From contig NZ_BMHH01000008.1 of assembly GCF_014640615.1 (NCBI RefSeq), positions 155,691 through 219,690 on the forward strand: DNA of 64,000 nucleotides, given 5' to 3'. The notes under the pieces were generated by a model. That model was not told the DNA's origin. It searched no databases and saw only the letters and a program-made list of their open reading frames with translations. A program made the position numbers and the translations under genes. Positions 19,440 through 29,358 of this stretch are shown here, in pieces; the stretch's first letter is position 1; every line of letters starts with the position of its first letter. The DNA is from Paramesorhizobium endophyticum (lineage in GTDB: Bacteria; Pseudomonadota; Alphaproteobacteria; Rhizobiales; Rhizobiaceae).

Positions 19440-19483
19440 ATTGTCGGATCAATCGCGTTCTTCGTTGCCATTATCGGAACAAT
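19440..19483. promoter_or_regulatory. Pair of LysR-type binding sites
   Basis: Two near-identical sequences, ATTGTCGGATCAAT (19440-19453) and ATTATCGGAACAAT (19470-19483), lie 30 bp apart between the divergent PrpF-like and LysR genes. Each is an imperfect palindrome with T-N11-A spacing, as expected for recognition and activation sites of a LysR protein. The spacing of about three helical turns puts them on one DNA face. Confidence 0.55.
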
Positions 19484-19525
19484 GATTGATATGTGAAATG
19501 CCAAGATCGGAGATATTAATGCGCC

Positions 19526-20428
19526 ATGAGCATCAATTGTGAAATTCTCGACCTGCGGGCCTTCCTCGCGGTGGTGGATCTACAAAGCTTTCACCGCGCC
19601 GCAGACCAGCTCAACGTCTCGCAGCCAGCGTTGAGCCGCCGAATCCAGAAACTGGAGCAGGCTATCGGCGCGCCGCTGCTTGAACGCACGACGCGCCATG
19701 TGGCGCCAACCGCGCTTGGCAGCGAACTCGTGCCGCTGGTCCAGCGCATGCTGGAGGAATTCGACGGTTCTCTGTTTTCAATGCGGGATCTGGGACCCAA
19801 TCGCGGCGGGCTTGTCACGATTGCCTGCATCCCGACCGCCGCGTTCTATTTCCTGCCCACCGTCATCCGCCAGTTCAGCGAGGATTATCCGAACATCCGG
19901 TTTCGTATCCTTGATTTGACGGCCACAGAAGGCTTGCAGGCGGTGGCGCGCGGGGAGGTGGAGTTCGGCATCAATATCATGGGCAATTCGGACCCCGACC
20001 TCGTTTTCGACAAGCTGGCGGAGGACCCGTTCGTGCTGGCCGCCCGGCGCGACCATCCACTCGCCGAAAAGGCGGAGGTCGGCTGGCACGATCTGGAACC
20101 CTATCGCCTGATCACGGTCCATCGCTCCAGCGGCAACCGCACCCTGCTGGACGCGGCGTTGGCCCGCTCCAACATCAAGCTGCGCTGGTTCTATGAGGTA
20201 ACGCATCTATCGACATCGCTGGGTCTTGTCGAAGCGGGACTCGGCATATCCGTGCTGCCGAAGATGGCGACGCCCCAAAACGACCATCCGTTCCTCGTCA
20301 CCCGGCCCATCCGCAATCCCGAGATATCGCGCACCATCGGCGTGGTTCGCCGGCGCGGAGGCGTTCTTTCGCCAGCGGCGGAGCGTTTCCGCAGCATGCT
20401 GCTCGGTGTCTGGCTGGGACCGGAGTGA
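19526..20428 (+). CDS. LysR-family transcriptional regulator
   Basis: LysR regulator of 300 aa: N-terminal winged helix (LRAFLAVVDLQSFHRAADQLNVSQPALSRRIQKLE..GAPLLERT) and a C-terminal effector domain beginning at VTIACIPTAAFYFLP. It is divergently transcribed from the PrpF-like gene, the usual arrangement for a LysR protein controlling its neighbour, and the twin sites between them fit. It likely responds to a substrate or intermediate of the PrpF/ABC operon. Confidence 0.92.
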   Translation: MSINCEILDLRAFLAVVDLQSFHRAADQLNVSQPALSRRIQKLEQAIGAPLLERTTRHVAPTALGSELVPLVQRMLEEFDGSLFSMRDLGPNRGGLVTIACIPTAAFYFLPTVIRQFSEDYPNIRFRILDLTATEGLQAVARGEVEFGINIMGNSDPDLVFDKLAEDPFVLAARRDHPLAEKAEVGWHDLEPYRLITVHRSSGNRTLLDAALARSNIKLRWFYEVTHLSTSLGLVEAGLGISVLPKMATPQNDHPFLVTRPIRNPEISRTIGVVRRRGGVLSPAAERFRSMLLGVWLGPE

Positions 20429-20438
20429 ACCCATGCAA

Positions 20439-22229
20439 TCAGATTGTTTCGCCGACCGCCTCCCGCCGCCTGCGGTCGAGTTCCTCGCTATAGCGGCGTA
20501 GCGTATGGGCTTCGCTGAGTTGCCCGATCACGCGCCGTTCGATCAAATTGTTCACCACGGCCAGCGCTTCGCTTTTTGACTTGTCGAAAATGGCGGCGGC
20601 CTGCTTTGCGTTCATCTGCGGATGGAGAAATTCATTGCGATAGCGGATGAGCGGCTCCAGCGTTGCCTTATCGTTATCCGTCGGCTCCTGCGCATAGACC
20701 TCCGGTATATGAATGATGCCGACATAGCGATCGTTGTCGTCCACTAGAATGGCCCGTTGAGCGGAGCCGAGCGGGAAGGTTTCCCGGAATTCTTTAAGCG
20801 AGAGATTTACGTTGGCTTTCTTCACGTCCGGACGCATCAGCTTTTCGACCGTCAGGTTGCGGATCCAGCCAATGTCATGAGCGCTGCGAATGCTTTCGCC
20901 CCGCAGGTGGAAGCGCCAGGTGGCGAAGGAATAGCCGAATGTCGTCCTGACGACGACCGACGAACTGATGACCGCCGCCAGCACCAGCGTCGTAATAGGG
21001 AAATCTCCGGTGATTTCCAGCGCCAGGAAAGTCATCGTAAGCGGTCCCCCGATGAGGGCGACAGCCAGCGAACTCATGCCGACAACGGCATAGACCGTCG
21101 GCGTCAGCGAGCCTGTCATGAAGAGGTCTGCGGGAAAGGCGAAAATCTTGCCGAGCAGAGAGCCCATCAGGAGCGATGCGAAGAAAAGTCCGCCGCGAAA
21201 CCCTGAGCCTATGGAAATGGCCGAAGCTGTCGCCTTCAGCAGAAACAGAAGCGCAAGCGTCGTCAGGCTGCTATCCGTCTCGAAGTTCAGGTGCAGCGCT
21301 CCGTGACCGGCGGAAAGCACCTGTGGCGTGATCATGGCCAGCAATCCTACGACGAGGCCGCCCAGAGCGGGCCGGAGCGCCGCATGGATCGCGCTCTTGC
21401 GAGCCAGTTGCTCGGTGAATGCGACGCCCATCATGATGACGATGCCCAGCGCCGCGCAGATGGTTCCAAGCACAATCGCCGGCAGGTAATCGCCTGGCGC
21501 GATGGCGCCGATATCGCCAACCTCGATCAGGAAGGCATTGCCGGACAGCGTCCGAGCGACGAAAGTCGCGAGGATCGCCGCAGCGACGACGGGAACGAGC
21601 GCCGCGGCGCTATAGGTTCCGATGATCAGTTCCAGGGCGTAGAAGGCGCCGGTCAGGGGCGCGTTGAAGGCGGCGGCGATGGCGCCCGCTGCGCCGCAGC
21701 CCACCAGGATGCGTAGATCTTCGCGCCTGAAGTTCAGCTTCGTCCCCAGCTTGGATGCGATGCCGGAGGAAAGCTGCGTATAGCCCGCCTCCAGACCGAC
21801 GGAAGCGCCAAAGCCGTTGGAGATCAGGTTCTGAACCGCGACGATGATGCTGTCCGTCAGCGAGATGCGTCCACCGTAAAGCGCATTGGCCTCGATCGGG
21901 TCGACGATCGGCCGGTTCCGGCGTTTCCGAAGGGCCAGATGGAGGACGCCCATCACGATGCCGCCGGCGACTGGCGCGCCCAGGAGAAGAAGCTTGTCCT
22001 CGATGACCGAGGCGCTCAACCATTCTTCATAGGAAATGCCGAAGATCAGGCTGTGCAGCGATCGGGATATCCAGCTCATGCCGCTGACGGCGCAACCTGC
22101 CGCAATGCCGGCCAGGGCGCCGCAAACGATCAGCCCGATCTCACTTCCTCTGGCAAAAGCTTTCTTTTTAAAGAGCTTCAGCCGCACCTTGGCCGCGTGT
22201 AACAGGTCTGGGATGGCAGCGGATCGCAT
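20439..22229 (-). CDS. ClC-family chloride channel/antiporter with CBS domains
   Basis: ClC protein of 596 aa. The transmembrane core (to about residue 430) contains GASVGLEAGYTQL, equivalent to the GxEGP region with the gating Glu, GAAGAIAAAFNAPLTGAFYALE, and GSGFRGGLFFASLLMGSLLG. The C-terminal about 150 residues form a tandem CBS module (TVEKLMRPDVKKAN and after). The Ser of the first GSGIP motif is seen as VSGMSW. It may balance charge during anion (for example sulfate or chloride) movement, but no functional link to its neighbours is shown. Confidence 0.9.
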   Translation of the reverse strand: MRSAAIPDLLHAAKVRLKLFKKKAFARGSEIGLIVCGALAGIAAGCAVSGMSWISRSLHSLIFGISYEEWLSASVIEDKLLLLGAPVAGGIVMGVLHLALRKRRNRPIVDPIEANALYGGRISLTDSIIVAVQNLISNGFGASVGLEAGYTQLSSGIASKLGTKLNFRREDLRILVGCGAAGAIAAAFNAPLTGAFYALELIIGTYSAAALVPVVAAAILATFVARTLSGNAFLIEVGDIGAIAPGDYLPAIVLGTICAALGIVIMMGVAFTEQLARKSAIHAALRPALGGLVVGLLAMITPQVLSAGHGALHLNFETDSSLTTLALLFLLKATASAISIGSGFRGGLFFASLLMGSLLGKIFAFPADLFMTGSLTPTVYAVVGMSSLAVALIGGPLTMTFLALEITGDFPITTLVLAAVISSSVVVRTTFGYSFATWRFHLRGESIRSAHDIGWIRNLTVEKLMRPDVKKANVNLSLKEFRETFPLGSAQRAILVDDNDRYVGIIHIPEVYAQEPTDNDKATLEPLIRYRNEFLHPQMNAKQAAAIFDKSKSEALAVVNNLIERRVIGQLSEAHTLRRYSEELDRRRREAVGETI

Positions 22230-22388
22230 GTTTTCTAGCTACTGAATTTGGAAACGGCCACGGAAGGCGGCTGTCACGTTGCGTGGGTTAGCGACGGGAT
22301 TTGGGAGGATCTGGTAAGCGCCAGACGCGCTCATGCATAATAGTTTCGAAGCCGACGATGATTTCCGCAAGTTATCGCCGCTGTCAGA

Positions 22389-23420
22389 TCAAGGCATTTG
22401 ACGGCGCGTGCTTTTCCTCATCACCAGCTTCCAGTCCACGACGGTAGTCTGCGGCTCTGCGCCGTTTATTCGTCGGATAATGGCATCCGCCGTCAGCCGG
22501 CCGATGCGTTCGCGGTCCGGGCGGATCGTGGTGAGCGACGGGGTGACGCAGCTGGCGGCTTCGCTGTCGCCGAAGCCGATCACGCCGATATCGTCAGGCA
22601 CGCGCCGGCCCCGGTTGCGCAGCGCGCGGAGCACGCCGAATGCGACGGCGTCGCTGTTGCAGGCGATGGCATCGATTTTGGGATGTTGCTGCAAGAGTTC
22701 GATAGCCAGCCGTTCCCCTAGTTCCGGACTGCCGCCTTCTGCAACCGTGTGCCTGATGATGGGCGGCAGCCCTGCCGCCGCCGCTGCGGTCTCCAGCCCA
22801 TTGAGGCGCTTCTGGGCGCGCTTATCATTGTCGCGCACGCTGCCGAGAAAGGCGAGCCGCTGGTAGCCCTGGGCGATCAGATGTTCGGCCTGGGCTGCGC
22901 CGACGCGTGCGTGATCGAAGCCCACGGCCGTGTCGATCACGTCGCCGCCGATATCCCACATCTCGATGACAGGGATGGCAGACATCTTGAGAAGCTCGAC
23001 CACTTTTGGCGGATGATCGACGCCGATGATGGCGACCGCCGCCGGACGCCAGCTGAGAATCGAGCGGACGAGCCGCAATTCCTGGGTCTCATTGTACCTC
23101 GTATTGGCGAGCATGACCTGGAGATCGTGCTCCAGAAGCGCCGATTGCAGCGTATCGATGATGCTGGCGAATTCGGAATAGTAGAGCGAGGTGACCACGA
23201 CGCCGACGATGTCCGACCGCGTGCCGGAAAGTCCGCCTGCGAGCCGGTTCGGCACATAGTTGAGTTCCTCCATCGCAGCGTTGATGCGGTGGCGCAATTC
23301 GGCCCGCACCGTGTTGGGAGCGCGTAGCGCGCGGGACACAGTGTTGACCGAAACGCCCACCCGCTCGGCTATCGAGGCGAGCGTTGGAGCCGTCCGCGCC
23401 TCCTTGTCGGTGGTTTCCAT
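22389..23420 (-). CDS. LacI-family transcriptional regulator
   Basis: LacI regulator, 343 aa: HTH TLASIAERVGVSVNTVSRALRAPNTV, hinge helix NYVPNRLAGGLSG, then a periplasmic-binding-like effector domain. The METTDK start at 23420 is preferred; the frame continues to 23516 across a palindromic operator-like site, which argues against the longer form. It is divergent from sulfatase 2 and its importer and is the likely repressor of that operon. Confidence 0.92.
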   Translation of the reverse strand: METTDKEARTAPTLASIAERVGVSVNTVSRALRAPNTVRAELRHRINAAMEELNYVPNRLAGGLSGTRSDIVGVVVTSLYYSEFASIIDTLQSALLEHDLQVMLANTRYNETQELRLVRSILSWRPAAVAIIGVDHPPKVVELLKMSAIPVIEMWDIGGDVIDTAVGFDHARVGAAQAEHLIAQGYQRLAFLGSVRDNDKRAQKRLNGLETAAAAAGLPPIIRHTVAEGGSPELGERLAIELLQQHPKIDAIACNSDAVAFGVLRALRNRGRRVPDDIGVIGFGDSEAASCVTPSLTTIRPDRERIGRLTADAIIRRINGAEPQTTVVDWKLVMRKSTRRQMP

Positions 23421-23460
23421 TTTTATTTCAGACCGCAAATTTGAAAAAAGTGATCGTTGC

Positions 23461-23472
23461 GTTATCGATAAC
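23461..23472. promoter_or_regulatory. Probable LacI-family operator
   Basis: GTTATCGATAAC, a perfect palindrome with the central CG typical of LacI operators, located 40 bp upstream of the LacI gene and about 160 bp before sulfatase 2. Fits autoregulation and control of the divergent sulfatase operon. Confidence 0.55.
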
Positions 23473-23535
23473 TTTGTGCCATCCTTTTGATGGAGAGGCA
23501 AGCGGAATAGAGGCAACAGCCCGTTCTTTCGCTTG

Positions 23536-23583
23536 GAGCATGATCCCGAAACGTTGCAGACTTTTCGGATAATACGATCATGC
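23536..23583 (+). repeat. Dispersed palindromic repeat, copy A
   Basis: Copy of a ~45-bp element with termini GCATGATC/GATCATGC and an inner CCGAAACGTTGCAGACTTTTCGG part able to form a stem. Found between the LacI operator and sulfatase 2. This copy has a three-base insertion (ATACG for AAG) near its right end. Confidence 0.8.
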
Positions 23584-23634
23584 GGCTAGAAAGAAGCGAG
23601 CCGGCGAAGACCGGCGCCATGGAGGAAGGCGCGC

Positions 23635-25071
23635 ATGGCCGAGAAGCCGAACATCATCCTGATCATGACGGATCAGCAGCGCTATGATTCGATTGCCGCG
23701 CTGGGCTTTCCCTATGCCGTGACGCCCAATCTCGACGCGCTGGTTGAAAAGGGGGTGGCGTTCAGCAATTGCCACATCACCGCGCCGAGCTGCGTGCCGT
23801 CGCGCGCCAGCCTGTTCACCGGCTATTATCCGCACACGACGGGCGTCCTCGCCAACGGCCAGAAATGGCAGCGGACATGGGTGGAGCAATTGCGCGAGGC
23901 GGGTTATCGCTGCGTCAATATCGGCAAGATGCACACCATTCCGTATAATGCGGACTCCGGCTTCCACGAGCGCTATGTCGTGGAGAACAAGGACCGCTAT
24001 CTGGAGGGACGCTGGTATTTCGACGAATGGGACAAGGCGCTCGCCGCTCACGGCCTCGTCAAGCAGCAGCGCGAGACCTATCGGGAGCGCGAGGATTATC
24101 GCGAGCGGCTCGGCTGTTTCGACTGGGAGTTGCCGGAGGATTTGCATGCGGACGCCTTCGTCGGCCACATGGCGAAATGGTGGGTGAACACCTACCCGTT
24201 GAGCGAGCCCTTGTTCCTGCAAGTCGGCTTTCCCGGCCCGCATCCGCCTTTCGACCCGCCGGCGCGGTTTTCCGAGCCTTACCTGAAACGGAACGACCTT
24301 CCGGTTCCACAGCCGACAAAGGAAGAACTGGACTCGCTGCATCAGGAACTGAAAGACAAGCGCCGGCACGACGTCGAGGTCGATCATGATTCCGTCGTCT
24401 GGAGCCTCGACCCGGCACCCGACCAAATGCAGCGGCTGTGGGCGCATTATCTGGGCAATGTCACGCTGATCGACGAGAAGATCGGCGAATTGCTCGAGGC
24501 CTTGAAAGCGAGGGGCTATCTGGAAGACGCTATCGTCATCTTCACCTCTGACCATGGCGAGTGTCTGGGCGAGCATGGCCTGATCCAGAAATGGTCGATG
24601 TATGACGCCGTCACCCGCGTTCCCGCCATCATCTGGTCCACGGCGAACCGGTTCGAGGGGGGGCGGGCGATCGATGGGCTGTGCCAGCTGTTCGATTTAG
24701 GTCCCACCATCCTCGAATATGCCGGCATCACGCCGCCTGATAGCTTCGAGGCGCGGAGTCTAAAGCCAGCGCTGGAGGGGGAGGGGTGGCAGCCCCGCGC
24801 GCATGTGTTCTGCGAGCAGATCGGCGATGTCGCGATGGCGGGCGGCGTGGAATTCATGACCGGGATTCGCAGCGAGTGCTGGAAGCTTGTCCACTTCAAG
24901 GGCTCTGACGATGGGCAATTGTTCGATCTCGAAAACGATCCGAAGGAGGTGAAAAACCTCTGGAACGACCCCGCCTATGCCGAACGGAAGCGCGAGCTTC
25001 TCGACGTGATGCGCGACTGGCTGATCGAGTCGAACTTCCGCACGCGCGATCTCATGATGGATGCACGATGA
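23635..25071 (+). CDS. Type I sulfatase (cytoplasmic)
   Basis: Sulfatase of 478 aa. Metal Asp13 in LIMTDQQRYD, CVPSRASLFTG with the formylglycine-precursor Cys53, and IFTSDHGECLGEHGLIQKWSMYD with C-terminal metal ligands. No signal peptide. It is a clear paralogue of the enzyme at 13122 but differs in the 150-residue middle section and in the C-terminal quarter, so substrates may differ. It is followed 44 bp later by an ABC importer on the same strand, so imported substrate and cytoplasmic sulfatase form a unit. Needs the FGE at 11337 for activity. Confidence 0.91.
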   Translation: MAEKPNIILIMTDQQRYDSIAALGFPYAVTPNLDALVEKGVAFSNCHITAPSCVPSRASLFTGYYPHTTGVLANGQKWQRTWVEQLREAGYRCVNIGKMHTIPYNADSGFHERYVVENKDRYLEGRWYFDEWDKALAAHGLVKQQRETYREREDYRERLGCFDWELPEDLHADAFVGHMAKWWVNTYPLSEPLFLQVGFPGPHPPFDPPARFSEPYLKRNDLPVPQPTKEELDSLHQELKDKRRHDVEVDHDSVVWSLDPAPDQMQRLWAHYLGNVTLIDEKIGELLEALKARGYLEDAIVIFTSDHGECLGEHGLIQKWSMYDAVTRVPAIIWSTANRFEGGRAIDGLCQLFDLGPTILEYAGITPPDSFEARSLKPALEGEGWQPRAHVFCEQIGDVAMAGGVEFMTGIRSECWKLVHFKGSDDGQLFDLENDPKEVKNLWNDPAYAERKRELLDVMRDWLIESNFRTRDLMMDAR

Positions 25072-25115
25072 GCTGAGTCGTAAGAAACGCAACGCTTGCG
25101 CAGGGAGGGAGACCC

Positions 25116-25922
25116 ATGTCGGCGGCCATGCTTGAGGAGAATTCCGGGAAGGCGCAGAAGCCGTCTCTCCTGTCACGGCCGATGGGCGTGCTTATGATCA
25201 ACGCCGCCGCCATCATCGCAGGCCTTATCCTGTGGGCCGCCGTCACCGCGCATGGCGTGGTGGGCCTGCCGACGCCGCTCGCGGTGGCGCATCAGGCCGT
25301 GGCGCAGGCTGAGAGCGGGCTGCTCTGGTCCGATGCGATCGCAAGCCTCGGGCGGGTGTTCTCAGGGTTTGCGCTGGGGATCGCCGTCGCCATTCCGGTC
25401 GGCTTTCTCATGGGCTGGTACCGTATCGCCCGGGGGATCATCGAGCCCTATGTCCAGTTCGTCCGGACCATCCCGCCGCTCGCCATCATTCCGCTCGCCA
25501 TCGTCACCATGGGGATCGACGAAACCCCGAAAATATTCGTCATCTTCCTGGCGTCGTTCCTGTCGAGCGTGATCGCCACTTATCAGGGCGTCGTCAATGT
25601 CGACAAGACGCTGATCAACGCCGCGCGGGTTCTGGGCGCCAGGGATTTCACCATCTTCCGGCGGGTCATCGTACCGGCCTCTCTACCCTATATCATGGTC
25701 GGCGTGCGCATCGGGCTCGGCTCCTCCTGGGCCACCGTGGTGGCGGCGGAGCTGATCGCCGCGCAGTCGGGCCTCGGCTTTCGCATGCAGCAGGCTCAGC
25801 TCTACTACGATTTGCCCACGATTTTCGTCAGCCTCATCGCCATCGGCGTGCTCGGCCTCATCATGGACCGGATCGTCATGAGCCTGGATAGCTGGATGAC
25901 CGCCTGGCAGGAAAAGCTATGA
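25116..25922 (+). CDS. ABC transporter permease, Tau/Ssu/nitrate type
   Basis: Permease of 268 aa with about six hydrophobic segments and the loop [23 protein letters not shown], the EAA-like signature of the SsuC/TauC/NrtB class. A GGGAGGGAG ribosome site precedes the ATG. Its stop overlaps the ATPase start (ATGA). Closely linked to sulfatase 2, so probable importer of that enzyme's sulfate ester. Confidence 0.92.
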   Translation: MSAAMLEENSGKAQKPSLLSRPMGVLMINAAAIIAGLILWAAVTAHGVVGLPTPLAVAHQAVAQAESGLLWSDAIASLGRVFSGFALGIAVAIPVGFLMGWYRIARGIIEPYVQFVRTIPPLAIIPLAIVTMGIDETPKIFVIFLASFLSSVIATYQGVVNVDKTLINAARVLGARDFTIFRRVIVPASLPYIMVGVRIGLGSSWATVVAAELIAAQSGLGFRMQQAQLYYDLPTIFVSLIAIGVLGLIMDRIVMSLDSWMTAWQEKL

Positions 25923-26686
25923 GCACCAAGATCTCGTTCCAGAACGTCACCAAGACTTATCTGTTCGCCGGGCAGGCGTCCTTCAACGCGCTTGAGGGAC
26001 TCAACCTCGATATCGCCGATGGCGAATTCATCACCGTGGTCGGTCCATCCGGCTGCGGCAAGTCGACGGCGATGAACATCGCTGCCGGGCTGACTACGCC
26101 GTCGTCGGGGCAGGTGATGGTCGACAATGTTCCAGTAAAAGGACCGGGGCCGGAGCGCGGGGTGATCTTCCAGCAATATGCGCTCTTCCCCTGGCTGACG
26201 GTGCGCGAGAATGTCGAATTCGGCCTTCAGATATCAGGGCATGCGAAGGCGGAGCGCCGAAAGATCGCCGATCATTTCATCGGTCTCGTCGGCCTTACCG
26301 ATTTCGCCGATGCGCTGCCCAAGACGCTGTCGGGCGGCATGAAGCAGCGCTGCGCCATCGCGCGGGCCTATGCGGTCAACCCGAAGATTTTGCTCATGGA
26401 CGAGCCGTTCGGAGCACTCGATGCTTTGACCCGCGTCCAGCTTCAGGATCAACTGCTCGCCACCTGGGAGGCGGAGCGGCGCACTGTCATGTTCATTACC
26501 CACGATGTCGACGAAGCGGTCTATCTGGCGAGCCGTGTCGTCGTCATGGCCGCCCGGCCGGGCCGGCTCCACAAGATCATTCCGGTCGATCTGCCCTATC
26601 CGCGCACCGAGGAGATGCGCCTTTCGCCGGAATTCGCCGCATTGCGCAATGAGGTCTGGCGGTCCGTCTATCATAGGGCGGCCTGA
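25919..26686 (+). CDS. ABC transporter ATP-binding protein, Tau/Ssu/nitrate type
   Basis: ATPase of 255 aa: Walker [11 protein letters not shown]-loop [15 protein letters not shown], signature [14 protein letters not shown], Walker [13 protein letters not shown], and [20 protein letters not shown] plus DVDEA is characteristic of the TauB/SsuB/NrtCD group. It starts within the permease stop codon and is followed by the binding-protein gene 37 bp later. Confidence 0.92.
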   Translation: MSTKISFQNVTKTYLFAGQASFNALEGLNLDIADGEFITVVGPSGCGKSTAMNIAAGLTTPSSGQVMVDNVPVKGPGPERGVIFQQYALFPWLTVRENVEFGLQISGHAKAERRKIADHFIGLVGLTDFADALPKTLSGGMKQRCAIARAYAVNPKILLMDEPFGALDALTRVQLQDQLLATWEAERRTVMFITHDVDEAVYLASRVVVMAARPGRLHKIIPVDLPYPRTEEMRLSPEFAALRNEVWRSVYHRAA

Positions 26687-26723
26687 TCTCCATGATCGAT
26701 AAATCAAAGGGGAGGAATGAAAC

Positions 26724-27701
26724 TTGCTGACGAGACGCAATTTGATAAAAGCCACGGTGGCCACCGCTGCCATCAGCCAATTCGCCATCGGCGGCAAGGC
26801 ACGGGCCCAATCCGCCGACATGACCATCGGCTATATCGCCGATTTCCCCAATGCCAGCGTGCTGGCGATTGCCGAGGACCAGAAGCTCTGGGAAGCCGAG
26901 GGCATCACGCCATCGGTGAAGGTCTTCACCAATGGGCCGATCCAGATCCAGGCGATGGGCGCGGGCAGCCTTAATTTCGGAACCATCGGGCCGGGCGCGC
27001 TTTGGCTACCGGCAAGCGGTCGTGCCAAGGTGATCGGCGTCAACGATATCGGCTTCTCCGACCGCGTGATCGCGCAGGGCAATATCGGCTCTGTCGCAGA
27101 CTTGAAGGGCAAGAAGGTGGGCGTACCACAGGGCACGTCTGGCGACATGATCCTCCGGCTGGCGCTGACCAAGGCCGGATTGGCGGTGGGCGATATCCAG
27201 ATGGTGCCGATGGATCCGTCCACCGTGGTTTCCGCCTTCACGTCGAAGCAGATCGACGCCGCGGGCATCTGGTATCCGCTGATCGACGCGATCAAGCCGC
27301 GCGTTCCCGACATGAAGGAAATCGCCACCAATGAGGATTTCTATCCGCAGACCTCGTTCATCAACACCTTCGTCGCCCGAAACGAGATCGTGGCCGAAAA
27401 CCCGGAACTGGTGAAGGCATTCCTGCGTGTCATGAAGAAGGCGATGGATTACCGCGTCGCCAATCTCGACCGGTCCATAGCGATCACCACCGCCTTCCTC
27501 AACGCGCCCGCCGGCGCGACGGAGAAGGTCGCCCGCAGCCGGAAGATGCTGACGTCGCAAGAACTCGACGCCTTCACCAAGGACGGCACCGTCAACAAAT
27601 GGCTGACCGATTTCAATAAGATGTTCGTGGAATTCGGAACTGTAAAAGCCCCGCTGCCGCCGGAACAGTTCTACACAAGCGATCTCTTTGTGAATGCCTG
27701 A
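26724..27701 (+). CDS. ABC transporter substrate-binding protein, SsuA/TauA type, Tat-type signal
   Basis: Binding protein of about 325 aa starting at TTG (GGGGAGGAATGAAAC upstream; no better ATG in frame). The N-terminus LTRRNLIKATVATAA is a twin-arginine type leader ending near ARA at residue 28. The mature domain has MTIGYIADFPNASVLAIAEDQKLWEAEG, GVPQGTSGD and WYPLIDAI stretches of the SsuA/NMT1-like fold. Last gene of the sulfatase 2 operon. Ligand unknown, probably the sulfate ester. Confidence 0.9.
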   Translation: MLTRRNLIKATVATAAISQFAIGGKARAQSADMTIGYIADFPNASVLAIAEDQKLWEAEGITPSVKVFTNGPIQIQAMGAGSLNFGTIGPGALWLPASGRAKVIGVNDIGFSDRVIAQGNIGSVADLKGKKVGVPQGTSGDMILRLALTKAGLAVGDIQMVPMDPSTVVSAFTSKQIDAAGIWYPLIDAIKPRVPDMKEIATNEDFYPQTSFINTFVARNEIVAENPELVKAFLRVMKKAMDYRVANLDRSIAITTAFLNAPAGATEKVARSRKMLTSQELDAFTKDGTVNKWLTDFNKMFVEFGTVKAPLPPEQFYTSDLFVNA

Positions 27702-27831
27702 CTGTAGCCGTAGCCGGTCGGTTCCCTATTGTTCGCTAAGCTGAAAAGCCCCATCCGTCCCACAGGTTTCGTCGCGCCGCGGCGGGAATACCTTGAGGGT
27801 TTCGCGTGGACATTTCATTGCGAATTGAAAG

Positions 27832-27856
27832 CGGCCCGAAACATGCGTTCGGGCCG
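27832..27856 (-). terminator. Terminator-like hairpin after rtcB
   Basis: Perfect 9-bp stem CGGCCCGAA/TTCGGGCCG with a 7-base loop, 6 bp beyond the rtcB stop on the minus strand, followed by CTTTCAATT. The T-run is weak, but the position fits termination of the rsr-Y RNA-rtcB transcript. Confidence 0.6.
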
Positions 27857-27862
27857 TTCGAC

Positions 27863-29299
27863 TCACTGCGCGTTCTGGGCGCGTTTCTTCTTTTTATTAC
27901 GCCAGGGCGCGTTCTTCTGCCAGTCGCCGGCCATGATCGACCCGTAGGGGATAACCTCGTCGACGATCTCGGCCAGGCCATATTCACCGATCTGCGCTTT
28001 AACCTGCGCGGCGTTCTTGTAGGCGCCCGGCAGTTCGGAAACGTCGGGTATGCCGCTGAAGAAGCGCACGTCGAGCCCTGCGGTCTCCTTCGCCATGATG
28101 TCGGCGATGTTGTTCGGGCTCAAGCCACGGGAGTCCGCGCCATATTCAACCGCCAACTGACGCAGATGCGCCGAGCGCGAGAAATTGCGCCCCGCCCCAT
28201 GCGGCGAGAAGCCGAGACCATGGGCGGCATTGGAGCCGCGCACGATCAGGATCGCTTCCGCCATGTTGAGCGGAATGATGGTGAGATCGGTCGCGTCCGG
28301 CGCCCAGCCGTCGAAAGCGGGCGTAGCGCCCTTGCCGTGGTAGAACAGGCCGTCGGATTTGCGGAAGACGAAATTATGCTCGTTCCAGAAGCGGTCCGCC
28401 ACCCTGGCGCCGAGCTTTGCCACCGCCATGTCGTGGATGGCGAAATGGTTCTCCTTCGTCCATTGCCGCACGATCTGCAGCGCGTCCCAATAGGTTTCGC
28501 CTTCCTCGCTTTCCGCCGGAATCCAGGCATTGTGGGTCAGCGTTCCCGGCGACAGCATTTCGCGGAACCGGTTGGCGACCCTCATGCCGCGCTCATAGAG
28601 CCGGGCGCCGGGGCCGCGCGAACCGTGATGGGTAACGAGCGCCGTCTCGCCTGATGATTTCATCTGCCCGACATAGGCGAAATGGTTGCCGTCGCCCTGC
28701 GTCGCGAAATGCTCGATCGCCGCGCTGGTGATCTGGTTCAGATAATGATTGCCGTCGAAGGCGGCGAGGGTTGCCTCGGACGGCTTGATCTGCGCGCCGC
28801 GCGGACGCCCGCCGGGGCCGAAATGCGTCACGGCATGAACGGCATCGAGCAGGTCACGCGGGCTGACGCCCGGCAGGACCGAAATCGCCATGGAGCAGCA
28901 GATGTCCGCCGAATGCATGCCGGGATGGATCGCTTCCGAGGCAACCACGCCGCCCACGGGAATCGTGCCGATGGGCCCGGATGGGCAGGCATCGGGCATG
29001 ATCGCCGCGGCGCGGACGACCGGCGTGCGCGCCAATTCGCGCATGGTGGCGCGCACGCTCTCGACATTCGCCAGCTCCGCTGCGTTTTCGGCGCGGATAT
29101 TTACGTGAATGTCGATATCCCCGGCTCCCTTCAGCGGCAGAGTGGGGGCGGGCTGGTATTCCAGCGCCGCCGCAAGCGCGGCTTCGCGCGAACCGCCGCT
29201 GCGCAGCACGGCATTGCCCGCGTCAAGCGCGTCGCGGAACCATTTACCCTGCAACAAACCTGCGTCGATCAAATCCTGACCGCTGAGTGTCTCAATCAT
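27863..29299 (-). CDS. rtcB: RNA-splicing ligase RtcB
   Basis: GTP/Mn-dependent RNA ligase joining 2',3'-cyclic phosphate (or 3'-phosphate) to 5'-OH ends, 478 aa. Visible: GGVVASEAIHPGMHSADICCSM (metal Cys region), GDGNHFAYVG, THHGSRGPGA, and HGAGRNFSRSAH with the guanylylated-His neighbourhood. The start MIETLSGQDL at 29299 follows AGGGAAGAAA; the longer frame to 29476 runs into the Y-RNA region and is not coding. A basic tail (KKKKRAQNAQ) closes the chain. It is the last gene of a sigma-54-type RNA-repair operon with rsr. RtcA (cyclase) is not present in this window. Confidence 0.94.
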   Translation of the reverse strand: MIETLSGQDLIDAGLLQGKWFRDALDAGNAVLRSGGSREAALAAALEYQPAPTLPLKGAGDIDIHVNIRAENAAELANVESVRATMRELARTPVVRAAAIMPDACPSGPIGTIPVGGVVASEAIHPGMHSADICCSMAISVLPGVSPRDLLDAVHAVTHFGPGGRPRGAQIKPSEATLAAFDGNHYLNQITSAAIEHFATQGDGNHFAYVGQMKSSGETALVTHHGSRGPGARLYERGMRVANRFREMLSPGTLTHNAWIPAESEEGETYWDALQIVRQWTKENHFAIHDMAVAKLGARVADRFWNEHNFVFRKSDGLFYHGKGATPAFDGWAPDATDLTIIPLNMAEAILIVRGSNAAHGLGFSPHGAGRNFSRSAHLRQLAVEYGADSRGLSPNNIADIMAKETAGLDVRFFSGIPDVSELPGAYKNAAQVKAQIGEYGLAEIVDEVIPYGSIMAGDWQKNAPWRNKKKKRAQNAQ

Positions 29300-29358
29300 T
29301 TTCTTCCCTGCGTTCGCAGTCCTTCTGGTTCGGTTTGGTTCTTTATTGGCAAGTTGAA

